NCBI GenBank assembly: GCA_036821485.1
Contig: DAISJM010000095.1
Coordinates: 1-6,818 of the forward strand
Length of the DNA stretch: 6,818 nt
Origin: DAISJM01 sp036821485
GTDB taxonomy: Bacteria > Verrucomicrobiota > Kiritimatiellia > CAIQIC01 > JAGNIJ01
Direction: 5' to 3'
Shown here: piece by piece, positions 1 to 5,919 of the stretch
How the letters are laid out: every line of letters starts with the position of its first letter
How positions within the stretch are numbered: the first letter of the stretch is position 1
Notes under the pieces: generated by a model
Database searches by the model: none
What the model saw: the letters and a program-made list of their open reading frames with translations, nothing else
Told to the model about the DNA's origin: nothing
Position numbers and translations under genes: made by a program

Positions 1-918
1 CCCCGTCATACCCGCGAGCCGGAAGTAGGCGGCGAGGTCCACGGGACCCGGGACGGCATAGACATCCAAGTCCTGCATTTCCAGCGCGGTCTTCAGGAAA
101 TTGCGCAGCACATCCGAAGCGTTGCGGCTGAGTTCCAGACGGACACAGGAGCTCTGGCGGCGCTCGGTCAGGACTTCCTTCATCTGCGCCAGGAGGTCAC
201 CGGCGGCGTCTTCCCGCACGCTCATGTCGGCATTGCGCGTGATGCGGAATGCGGCGGCCTCGAGTACCGGCTCGCCCGGAAATATCCGGTCGAGGAATGC
301 CGTGATGAGGTCCTCGACGAGCACGTAGTGAAAACCTTCGGCCGTTGGAATCGTGACAAACCGAGCAATGCCCTTCGGCATGGCGATCACGGCAAAGCGG
401 GGGATATCGGCACCCTTGGCCGTCTTGAGCCGGACGCAGAGATTCAGTCCGAGACCCGGCATGAGCGGGAAGGGTTCGTCGAACTCGATGGCCATGGGCG
501 TGAGCAGGGGATAGAGCTCGTGCTCGAAAAGACGCTCGACGTAGATGTCCTGATCGGGCGTGAGTTCGTCGATTCGCAGGCGGCGGATGCCCTCGGCCGC
601 GAGCTTCGCTTCGAGGTCGTCCAGCAGGCAGGCGTATTGGTCGGCCACCATCTGCTGTGCGATACGGCTGATCTCCGCGCGCAACTGGGTTGGTGTCAGG
701 CCCGAGGGATCCGTCGTTTCGCTGCCCTTGGCCACAAGTTGCTGGAGTCCGCCGACGCGAACCATGAAGAACTCATCCAGATTCGAGCTGACGATGGCGA
801 TGAATTTGAGCCGCTCAAGCAAGGGCAACGAACCGTCGAGACCCTCTTCGAGGACGCGGCGGTTGAAGGCGAGCCAGCTCAACTCGCGGTTGATGAACTT
901 GTCGGCCTTAGCGGGCAT
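1..918 (-). CDS. ppk1: Polyphosphate kinase 1, N-terminal part (runs off the left edge)
   Basis: Ppk1 reversibly transfers the gamma phosphate of ATP onto inorganic polyphosphate. The frame is open from ATG 918 to base 1, giving 306 residues of a family usually near 700. Residues 7-19 (KFINRELSWLAFN) and 44-53 (SSNLDEFFMV) are hallmark N-domain motifs, and N46 corresponds to the ATP-contacting Asn of E. coli Ppk. Residues from about 105 to the edge match the head domain, including VRLEL and the GPVDL stretch near its end. The two catalytic histidines belong to the C-terminal domains outside the window and cannot be checked. The start is supported by GGGAGG at 930-925, six bases upstream, lying inside the end of the exopolyphosphatase gene. 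The two genes overlap by 11 bp, which suggests translational coupling. I see no in-frame stop in the parts I translated. Confidence 0.95.
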   Translation of the reverse strand, partial: MPAKADKFINRELSWLAFNRRVLEEGLDGSLPLLERLKFIAIVSSNLDEFFMVRVGGLQQLVAKGSETTDPSGLTPTQLRAEISRIAQQMVADQYACLLDDLEAKLAAEGIRRLRIDELTPDQDIYVERLFEHELYPLLTPMAIEFDEPFPLMPGLGLNLCVRLKTAKGADIPRFAVIAMPKGIARFVTIPTAEGFHYVLVEDLITAFLDRIFPGEPVLEAAAFRITRNADMSVREDAAGDLLAQMKEVLTERRQSSCVRLELSRNASDVLRNFLKTALEMQDLDVYAVPGPVDLAAYFRLAGMTG

Positions 919-930
919 CGGGGGCCTCCC
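908..930 (-). promoter_or_regulatory. ppx/ppk1 overlap with internal ribosome binding site
   Basis: The ppk1 ATG (918-916) and the ppx TAA (910-908) lie within the 11-base string ATGCCCGCTAA. GGGAGG at 930-925 sits six bases before the ATG and is read as codons in the ppx tail. This layout is typical of translational coupling, so ppk1 output probably follows ppx translation. Confidence 0.8.
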
Positions 931-2533
931 CGCCCGGTGCACGGCTTTCGCGGAGGACCACGGGGATGCCGTAGACTTCCTGGAAGAGATTGCCTTTCTC
1001 CTTCATGGCGAGCCGCTCCATGGTCAGATCGTCGATGCCGCGCACGGAGATGACGAACTGGTCCGGCTCGCGTGAGAACGTGAGGTCGCCGACCTGCTGC
1101 ACGTGGTTGCGGTCCAGCGCATCGGCCACGCGCAGAATGGCTGCGAGCTTGGAGACGGCGATCCGGCTGTCGCGATCCAGCGCCATGTATTCCTCGTGCG
1201 TGGGGCTGGGCAATGCGCGGCGGTGGTAGCGCGCGACGAGCGCGATCATCGTCGTGTCGTGCCGCGTGAGGCCGAACAGGTCGCTGTTAAGGATCAGGTA
1301 CAGCGAATGCTTGTGATGGCTCCGGCTGCTGATGAAGCCGCCGACCTCGTGGATCAGCGCGGCGACCTCGAGCAGGAGTTCATGCCGCGCATCCAGTTTG
1401 TGCTCCGGCTGCAACTCGCGGAAAAGGCGAACGCAGAGATCCGCCACATGACGCGCGTGTTTCTCATCGACCTGGTACTTGCGCATCAGGGTGCTGGCCG
1501 AATGCACCACCTGCTCGGCGAACGAGGGGGTCCAGTAGCCGCGGAGCGACATTTCTTTGAGCAGGCCATCGCGAATGCTCGCCTTGGGTATGAGCAGTTG
1601 ATCGATTTTGAACGCACGCAACAGATGGATGTAGACCAGCAGGCCCGGGCCCACCGTCTCCGCTTCCTGGTAGGAGATGCGGTATTTCGTCACGAGCTTG
1701 TCCACGGTCAGGGGGAGCAGCCTTTCCACGAGCGCCGACAGGGTTTTGTAGTCCATCCGTGCGGCGGGAACGGTGGCCCAGTCGGCACAGAGCTGCGCTG
1801 CGGCAAAGCGCGCATCGCCGGACATGGCGACCAGCAGCGCGGGCTTCGTGGACGGGACGCTTCTGGCCATTTGCTCAACCAGTCGCGAGATGTGCTGGCC
1901 GAGGATTGTCCGTACGCGCTCCGTCGGCGCGCGGTGTGTCTCCAGCGTTTCGCGCATGCGCACGGAACCAAGCCGATAGGAATTGGAGTAGGTGACCTGG
2001 CCGTTCTGCAGCAGGAGCAGCTCTGTGCTGCCGCCGCCGACGTCGACCACGAGCGCCTCGCCGCTTTTCAGCAGCGGCTCGTACTCCATCACGCTTTGTG
2101 CCGCGGTGTAGGTCAGTCGATTCTGCTCGGCCTCGTCGATGGCGCGCACGCCAATGCCCGTGGAGATGTAGACACGATCCAGGAATGTATCGCGATTCTC
2201 CGCTTCGCGTACCGAACTGGTGGCGATGGCCTGCACCTGGTCGGGCTGGGTCACGCCATATTCCTCCATCACCTGGCGGAAGCCCTTCAGGATGTCGACG
2301 CATTCGCGGATGGTGGATTGCTGGATGCGGCCCTTGGTGAAGGTATCCTTCCCGAGCGGTACGCCACGGCGCAGGGATTCGAGCACGGTGATGTCGCCCT
2401 GTTCGCCGATCTGCGCGATCTTCATCCGGATCGACGTGGCGCCGATATCGATGACGGCCACGGTGCGTCCGGGTCTGGGTGTCTTGCCCGGTTCCGTCGG
2501 GGCTGCTGCCGGTTGTGGTGTGTTGTCGCTCAT
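908..2533 (-). CDS. ppx: Exopolyphosphatase (Ppx/GppA family) with C-terminal HD-like domain
   Basis: Predicted to remove terminal phosphates from polyphosphate, or to hydrolyse pppGpp, in the cytoplasm. The 541 residues are close to E. coli Ppx (about 513). The N-terminal ASKHA fold shows the first phosphate loop DIGATS (29-34), ATSSVREAEN (104-113), a Glu at 136 in the position of the catalytic Glu of Ppx, and the second phosphate loop VVDVGGGSTEL (162-172). The C-terminal HD-like domain shows H361 and LIHEVGGFI (393-401) followed by HHKHS (406-410). The HE pair in place of HD also occurs in E. coli Ppx and GppA, so it is not damage. The usual ISGxEEARL stretch reads IDEAEQNRL here. About 22 residues at the N-terminus are Pro-rich and probably unstructured. 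No strong Shine-Dalgarno precedes ATG 2533. Its end overlaps ppk1, which supports polyphosphate over pppGpp as substrate. Confidence 0.93.
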   Translation of the reverse strand: MSDNTPQPAAAPTEPGKTPRPGRTVAVIDIGATSIRMKIAQIGEQGDITVLESLRRGVPLGKDTFTKGRIQQSTIRECVDILKGFRQVMEEYGVTQPDQVQAIATSSVREAENRDTFLDRVYISTGIGVRAIDEAEQNRLTYTAAQSVMEYEPLLKSGEALVVDVGGGSTELLLLQNGQVTYSNSYRLGSVRMRETLETHRAPTERVRTILGQHISRLVEQMARSVPSTKPALLVAMSGDARFAAAQLCADWATVPAARMDYKTLSALVERLLPLTVDKLVTKYRISYQEAETVGPGLLVYIHLLRAFKIDQLLIPKASIRDGLLKEMSLRGYWTPSFAEQVVHSASTLMRKYQVDEKHARHVADLCVRLFRELQPEHKLDARHELLLEVAALIHEVGGFISSRSHHKHSLYLILNSDLFGLTRHDTTMIALVARYHRRALPSPTHEEYMALDRDSRIAVSKLAAILRVADALDRNHVQQVGDLTFSREPDQFVISVRGIDDLTMERLAMKEKGNLFQEVYGIPVVLRESRAPGGEAPDAR

Positions 2534-2551
2534 GCTGTGTCTCAGAGGATT

Positions 2552-2651
2552 GGAGCGTTGGAGTGGTGGAGAACTGGAAGCAAGAAATCAGAATCTGTGG
2601 GCTCGGATCCGTTTTCCCCAACACTCCTCCATTCCATCACTCCATTACTCC
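2552..2651. repeat. Imperfect inverted repeat of GGAG-type units between ROK kinase and ppx
   Basis: The left arm at 2552-2570 (GGAGCGTTGGAGTGGTGGA) matches the reverse complement of 2633-2651 (GGAGTAATGGAGTGATGGA) at 15 of 19 positions. The arms are separated by 62 bases. Each arm is itself made of three spaced TGGAG-like units. The element fills most of the 111-bp gap between ppx and the ROK gene, and the right arm covers the ROK stop codon. It may be a dispersed intergenic repeat or a weak attenuator; no U-tract follows it on either strand. Confidence 0.5.
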
Positions 2652-3634
2652 GCCCCTGTGCTTGCTGCCGCGAGCGCGGCCGAGCCCATGACGGCCGCGT
2701 TGTCGCCCAGTTCGGCTGCGGCGATCTTCAGCGACCGTGTGAATGATTTCATGGCGCGCGCCTCGACCGTCTTGCGCACTTCGCCGACGAAGAGTTGCGG
2801 CATGGCTTCGACCAGGCCGCCGCCCAGCACGATCACGTCGGGGGCGAGCAGGTTGACCACGCTGGCGATGGCGGTGCCCAGATGGCGGGCCGCGTTGCGG
2901 ACAATGCGTTCCACGACTTCATCACCGTCATCGATGGCTTTGGCGAGCGCGCCGCTCTTGATATCCGCGACGTCTGTTCCAGCCATATTTGCAAGGTGGG
3001 GTGCCTCGCCGCGATAGGCAGCGGCAGCGGCCTCGGAGGCGATGGCCAGCCGGCTTGCGACGGTTTCCAGACAGCCGCGTTGTCCGCAGCCGCAGACTCG
3101 CCCCATCGACTGCACCTGGATGTGACCGATCTCCATGCACGAGCTGGTCTTGCCGCGCAGCAGGTGTCCCTCGTACACGCAGGCACCGCCGATTCCGGTT
3201 CCGGGGAAAACGCTGAGGGCACAACGCGCCTTGCGTGCGGCGCCAAAGCGATACTCGCCATAGGCGCCGGCGTCCACGTCATTGGCGATCACCGTGCGGC
3301 AGGAGAACGCTTTCTCCAGGGTGTCCTTGAGGTGCACGTTCTTCCAGCCGAGATTCGGCGCTTCGATGATGATGCCGCGGTCGAGATCCAGCGGGCCGGG
3401 GCAGCCGACGCCGATGCCACCCAGCGCCGAAGGCTTGAGTTTGGCGCCCGCGATCGCGGCCTTGATAGTTTCGATGACGCGGTTGAGTACGGCCCGCGCA
3501 CCATCCTGGGGCTTGGTCTTGGCGCGTTGTGAAGCAACGATCTTGAAATTCGAGTCAAAGACCGTCGCCATCATCTTGGTTCCGCCGAGGTCGAAACCGA
3601 GCCAGTATTTGCCGCGCTTGGACTTGTTAGCCAT
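2645..3634 (-). CDS. ROK-family sugar kinase, probable glucokinase
   Basis: Predicted to phosphorylate glucose or a related hexose in the cytoplasm. The 329 residues fit ROK kinases. Seen in order: the phosphate-binding loop FDLGGTK (14-20), GCPGPLD (77-83), substrate-side NLGW (94-97), the catalytic pair N118-D119, PGTGIGG (144-150), E168 and H171 in EIGH, the zinc motif CGCGQRGCLE (181-190) with C181, C183 and C188, and VIVLGGG (267-273). No DNA-binding N-terminal domain is present, so this is a kinase and not a NagC/XylR-type repressor. ATG 3634 follows TGAGGA at 3646-3641 with six bases between. The zinc motif and length favour an ordinary ATP-dependent glucokinase over the shorter polyphosphate glucokinases. 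Its place directly upstream of ppx-ppk1 leaves polyphosphate use as an untested possibility. The sugar cannot be fixed from sequence. Confidence 0.9.
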   Translation of the reverse strand: MANKSKRGKYWLGFDLGGTKMMATVFDSNFKIVASQRAKTKPQDGARAVLNRVIETIKAAIAGAKLKPSALGGIGVGCPGPLDLDRGIIIEAPNLGWKNVHLKDTLEKAFSCRTVIANDVDAGAYGEYRFGAARKARCALSVFPGTGIGGACVYEGHLLRGKTSSCMEIGHIQVQSMGRVCGCGQRGCLETVASRLAIASEAAAAAYRGEAPHLANMAGTDVADIKSGALAKAIDDGDEVVERIVRNAARHLGTAIASVVNLLAPDVIVLGGGLVEAMPQLFVGEVRKTVEARAMKSFTRSLKIAAAELGDNAAVMGSAALAAASTGAE

Positions 3635-3646
3635 ACGATATCCTCA
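3635..3646 (-). promoter_or_regulatory. ROK kinase ribosome binding site overlapping the upstream stop codon
   Basis: TGAGGA (3646-3641) contains both the TGA that ends the GxxExxY frame and the GAGGA that can pair with 16S rRNA, six bases before ATG 3634. Ribosomes finishing the upstream gene would stop at the kinase initiation site, so reinitiation is plausible. Confidence 0.65.
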
Positions 3647-4105
3647 GTTGTTTCTGTCGACAGGATAACAGGACAAACAGGATGAGACGGTCGGGCGTTC
3701 CGCGGGGACGCTCTTGAGCTCGCGCACCTTGCGCTTCACCTCCACGCCCTGCTCGCCAAAGTTCAGAAGCAGGCCCACGGGCTTGCCCGTTGCCACGAGA
3801 TAGTTGACCAGTTGCACTTCATGACACAGCGCCAGCTTGCGCACAGACTTCAGTTCGATGATGACTGTATTCTCTACCAGCACATCCGCAACAAACTCCC
3901 CAACGACCTGTCCTTCATAGTGAACGGTGATGGGCTTCTGTGCCTCGGATCGAAGTCCGGCCTTTCGTAGCTCGATCAAGAGGCAGTTCTCGTAGACCGA
4001 CTCAAGGAACCCAAACCCCATCCTATTGAAGACGCTATACGCGCAGCCGATGATCGTCTGCGTCAGATCCCGGTGTTCCATGCGTGCACTCCGAATCCCG
4101 CTCAT
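3644..4105 (-). CDS. GxxExxY protein (PD-(D/E)xK-like fold)
   Basis: This belongs to the GxxExxY family, which has a restriction-endonuclease-like fold and no firmly established role. The naming motif is visible as G32, E35 and Y38 in GFLESVYE. A PD-(D/E)xK-like core follows: D74 in EFVADVLV, then E84 and K86 in IIELKS, with HEVQLVNYL (95-103) as the usual following helix. The longest frame starts at ATG 4105, inside the right-hand repeat. The start at ATG 4081 (residue 9, MEHRDLTQTI) fits the usual length of about 130-145 better and has GGAG seven bases upstream. The longer start also has an AGGA at seven bases, so the choice is open. The last 13 or so residues (from V140) are encoded by the left-hand repeat and are not family sequence. 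The cassette sits between ppi and the ROK gene in the same direction. Confidence 0.88.
   Translation of the reverse strand: MSGIRSARMEHRDLTQTIIGCAYSVFNRMGFGFLESVYENCLLIELRKAGLRSEAQKPITVHYEGQVVGEFVADVLVENTVIIELKSVRKLALCHEVQLVNYLVATGKPVGLLLNFGEQGVEVKRKVRELKSVPAERPTVSSCLSCYPVDRNN
3651..3690. repeat. Left inverted repeat of the GxxExxY cassette (ACAGGA units)
   Basis: On the plus strand this holds GACAGGATAACAGGA (3659-3673), preceded by TTTCTG and followed by a third ACAGGA unit and TGAGACGG. The same 15-base core, with the flanking TTTCTG and TGAG-CGG, occurs inverted at 4125-4098. The left copy has one extra nine-base unit (CAAACAGGA). The gene's 3' end is read through this repeat. Confidence 0.8.
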
Positions 4106-4125
4106 CCTGTTATCCTGTCAGAAAA
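4098..4125. repeat. Right inverted repeat of the GxxExxY cassette
   Basis: Read on the minus strand, 4125-4098 is TTTTCTGACAGG followed by ATAACAGGATGAGCGG. Its 15-base core GACAGGATAACAGGA (4119-4105) is an exact inverted match to 3659-3673. It begins seven bases beyond the peptidyl-prolyl isomerase stop codon, so it marks the 5' edge of the cassette. It contains the upstream ATG candidate for the GxxExxY frame. Confidence 0.8.
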
Positions 4126-4131
4126 GGCTGC

Positions 4132-4749
4132 TTACTTCATCCGGCTGATGCGGAGGATTTCAACAGGTTGCGTGGGGACATCGCTGAAAGGTCCCGAGCG
4201 GCCGGTGGGGACAGCCTTGATCTGGTCGACCACGTCCATGCCCTGTACGACTTTGCCGAAGACGCAGTAGCCGTAACCTTGCGGAGTGGGGGCGGTGAAA
4301 TCAAGGAAGGGGTTGTCCACTACATTAATGAAGAACTGGCATGTTGCGCTGTGGACGTCGGGCGTGCGGGCCAGGGCCAAGGTGCCGCGGAGATTCTTGA
4401 GCCCGTTGTCGGCCTCGTTGCGGACCGGCGGCTTCGCCGGTTTCTGCTGCATGTCCTTGGTGAACCCGCCGCCCTGAATCATGAATCCGCTGATAACGCG
4501 ATGGAAAATGGTGCCGTTGTAGTGGCCCGCATCCACATACTGGAGGAAGTTTTGCACGGACAACGGGGCCCTATCGGCGAAAAGTTCGACGACGATATTA
4601 CCTTTGGATGTTTCGATGGTGACCATGGGTGCGAGCTCCTGGGTGGGGGTTGCATTGTGACGAAGCAGCATTACGCCTGCGAGGGCAAGGACAGCGATGA
4701 TCCCTGCGGCAACCGCAATGCCTTTTGGCGAAGTAAACATGCTATTCAT
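4132..4749 (-). CDS. Cyclophilin-type peptidyl-prolyl cis-trans isomerase, N-terminally anchored or exported
   Basis: Predicted to catalyse cis-trans isomerisation of X-Pro bonds during protein folding. Residues 11-29 are a hydrophobic segment after a short N-terminus with one Lys, so the enzyme is either anchored with its catalytic domain outside the cytoplasm or secreted. No clear cleavage site is seen. The cyclophilin domain spans about 43-203. It shows FHRVISGFMIQGG (82-94) with the catalytic Arg at 84, the RGTLALAR segment (121-128), SATCQFFINV (134-143) with the active-site FF, and GYGYCVFGKVVQGMD (158-172). This pattern matches small bacterial PpiA/PpiB-type enzymes. Start ATG 4749 has no convincing Shine-Dalgarno; ATG 4740 is a second candidate. 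It is the first gene of the minus-strand series and may share a transcript with the genes downstream. Confidence 0.93.
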   Translation of the reverse strand: MNSMFTSPKGIAVAAGIIAVLALAGVMLLRHNATPTQELAPMVTIETSKGNIVVELFADRAPLSVQNFLQYVDAGHYNGTIFHRVISGFMIQGGGFTKDMQQKPAKPPVRNEADNGLKNLRGTLALARTPDVHSATCQFFINVVDNPFLDFTAPTPQGYGYCVFGKVVQGMDVVDQIKAVPTGRSGPFSDVPTQPVEILRISRMK

Positions 4750-4782
4750 GGGCTTACCCGGTGTGAACCAGCTGTTTCGATT

Positions 4783-4802
4783 GGAGTGGCGAGTTCCACT
4801 CC
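4783..4802. repeat. Small hairpin in the ppi leader
   Basis: GGAGTGG (4783-4789) and CCACTCC (4796-4802) are perfect arms around the six-base loop CGAGTT. It lies 34-53 bases upstream of the isomerase ATG and would be transcribed in its leader. No U-tract follows, so it is not a standard terminator. A dispersed short repeat is the likeliest explanation. Confidence 0.5.
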
Positions 4803-4884
4803 GCGTTCAACACTAGACGAGGATGCGGTCCGACACAAGTTAGAGTCGTGCAAGACCGCACAAATGATTGGCGCGCTCACATAC

Positions 4885-4911
4885 TGTGCGACGCACATCG
4901 GGACCGGTCCC
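4885..4911. promoter_or_regulatory. Two adjacent perfect palindromes, possible operator
   Basis: TGTGCGACGCACA (4885-4897, six-base arms around a single A) is followed two bases later by GGGACCGGTCCC (4900-4911, a perfect 12-bp palindrome). They lie between the divergent genes, 67 bases or more before the rightward -35 box. Short symmetric sites of this kind suit a dimeric regulator, but no known operator is recognised. Confidence 0.35.
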
Positions 4912-4977
4912 TTCAGAGAATGAGCGCAATCGTTTGCTTGCTCGTGTTAACTGATGAAAAAAGTTCACCCCGCGCGC

Positions 4978-5006
4978 TTGACAGTCTTAGACCGTTTTGG
5001 CATAAG
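4978..5006 (+). promoter_or_regulatory. Sigma70-like promoter for the PEP-CTERM gene
   Basis: A perfect -35 hexamer TTGACA (4978-4983) is followed, after exactly 17 bases, by CATAAG (5001-5006), which matches four of six positions of TATAAT. Transcription would begin near 5013, leaving a leader of roughly 70 or 120 bases depending on which start codon is used. Confidence 0.6.
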
Positions 5007-5081
5007 TGCGTTCATGATATTCAGTGAATGGACTTGTCTGGTCTGTTCCTACCCGAACTGAATGTTTGAAGGTGCTGAGGA

Positions 5082-5810
5082 ATGGCTTCCCGGAACAAAC
5101 TGCCGGGGGAAGAAAAATGGAGGGCGAGTAACGTGAGACGTTGGCTAAGTCTGGTCGGTGTGGTGGCGGTGCTGAGCTTGGTCTATGTGGCATCCGCTAA
5201 TCTTCTTGTCAACCCGAGCTTTGAAATCGGAGGAACAGGTGGCGACAATGGGGGATTCGGCACAGCAGGCGGTGACGTTGCGGCCATTGGCTACTGGAGC
5301 TATAACTCGCTGACGGTGGAGGGGTACGCCAGTCATTCAGGTTCAAATGGTGTTTCGTTCCACAACTGGTGGGATGGCGCATATGGCGGTTTTGGCCAGG
5401 ATGTTGTGACAAACATGAACGTGGGCGAGGTCATCACTTTCAGCACTTGGGGCTTGTTTGAACCCAACTACACCAGTTCGACAAAAGAGACGTGGATGAA
5501 GGTTGAGTTCTGGCAGGGCGGCACACTCGCCGCGGCTCCTCAGTATGACGTCTATGATATTCTCGCCGCAAATCGTAGTACTTGGAACCAGCTCACCTTC
5601 ACTGTGACGAATACTCTGTCGGGTGTCACCATGATTAAGCCGATGATTGGGTACGGCAATGGTACAAACCTTGGGTTGGGTCCATCGGCAGGTCTGTTTG
5701 ATGATCTTGATCTCACGATCACGGATGCGATTCCGGAACCGACGATCGCCGGCTTGCTCGGCTTCGCCGGCTTGCTCTTCTGCGCAGTCCGTCGTCGCAG
5801 CAGCAAGTAA
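5082..5810 (+). CDS. Exported PEP-CTERM sorting-domain protein
   Basis: Predicted to be exported and processed by an exosortase-type system; its function is unknown. Numbering from ATG 5082 gives 242 residues. A signal peptide is clear: RR (19-20), a hydrophobic core about 21-36, and ASA before NLLVNPSFE. The mature part opens with the NPSFE motif common at the front of secreted jelly-roll or carbohydrate-binding-like domains. It is rich in Gly, Asn, Trp and Tyr. The C-terminus is a PEP-CTERM signal: PEP at 218-220, a hydrophobic helix, then RRRSSK. GTG 5133 (residue 18) is a strong alternative start, with GGAGGG at 5119-5124 eight bases upstream, and would leave a compact standard signal peptide. 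ATG 5082 has only GAAGG nine bases away. The gene looks visibly richer in A/T than the polyphosphate genes. It has its own promoter and terminator, so it is probably monocistronic. Confidence 0.85.
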   Translation: MASRNKLPGEEKWRASNVRRWLSLVGVVAVLSLVYVASANLLVNPSFEIGGTGGDNGGFGTAGGDVAAIGYWSYNSLTVEGYASHSGSNGVSFHNWWDGAYGGFGQDVVTNMNVGEVITFSTWGLFEPNYTSSTKETWMKVEFWQGGTLAAAPQYDVYDILAANRSTWNQLTFTVTNTLSGVTMIKPMIGYGNGTNLGLGPSAGLFDDLDLTITDAIPEPTIAGLLGFAGLLFCAVRRRSSK

Positions 5811-5830
5811 GCATCACGTTACAGTTTGTT

Positions 5831-5867
5831 CAGAAAGGGCCGGTCATGTGACCGGCCCTTTCTGTTT
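5831..5867. terminator. 34-nt palindrome after the PEP-CTERM gene, copy A
   Basis: Perfect 16-base arms, CAGAAAGGGCCGGTCA (5831-5846) and its complement (5849-5864), enclose TG. The stem is followed by TTT, giving the 3' tail TTTCTGTTT. It begins 20 bases after the PEP-CTERM stop codon and can serve as an intrinsic terminator. The same 37 bases occur at 6565-6601 with one difference, so it is also a repeat element. Confidence 0.75.
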
Positions 5868-5868
5868 C

Positions 5869-5895
5869 TGGAGTGCGGCGGCTTGACGCCGCTCT
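5869..5895 (+). repeat. Left REP element, short 27-nt form
   Basis: TGGAGTGCGGCGGCTTG (5869-5885) is joined directly to ACGCCGCTCT (5886-5895). GAGTGCGGCG and CGCCGCTC can fold into a hairpin with one bulged base, preceded by GGAG, like the tetranucleotide that leads REP hairpins. Both blocks recur inverted at 6470-6526, on the other side of the transposase gene. Confidence 0.75.
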
Positions 5896-5919
5896 CTTCC
5901 CCTGCTACGTCCCCTCCGC

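Larger units (their letters stand above)
4750..5081. other. Divergent intergenic region between ppi and the PEP-CTERM gene
   Basis: This 332-bp stretch has no recognisable coding sequence. From left to right it holds a seven-bp stem hairpin (4783-4802), two adjacent perfect palindromes (4885-4897 and 4900-4911), and a sigma70-like promoter facing right (4978-5006). A matching promoter for the leftward isomerase gene must lie here too, but I found only weak candidates. Confidence 0.7.

Noticed and set aside
328..1053. Long open frame on the plus strand opposite ppk1
   Set aside because: It is the shadow of the ppk1 and ppx coding frames in GC-rich sequence and its translation shows no family motif.
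1103..2746. 547-codon open frame on the plus strand
   Set aside because: It lies antisense to ppx, which has every expected motif. Length alone is explained by GC-rich codon structure, and it runs on through the repeat-like gap.
3651..4125. CRISPR-like reading of the repeated ACAGGA units
   Set aside because: The units are short, inverted at two sites and enclose a protein gene; there is no repeat-spacer series.
4780..4860. Leftward promoter for the isomerase gene (TTGTGT, 17 bases, TAGTGT)
   Set aside because: Each hexamer matches consensus at only three of six positions, so it is no better than background.
4084..4923. 279-codon plus-strand frame across ppi and the intergenic region
   Set aside because: Mostly antisense to a clear cyclophilin gene; no ribosome site or recognisable domain.
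5019..5029. ATTCAGTGAAT palindrome just after the putative transcription start
   Set aside because: Short and A/T-rich with a single-base centre; such symmetry is expected by chance in a region this size.
5748..5777. Direct repeat GCCGGCTTGCTC, two copies 18 bases apart
   Set aside because: It encodes the repeated AGLL of the PEP-CTERM hydrophobic helix and is explained by codon choice in that segment.
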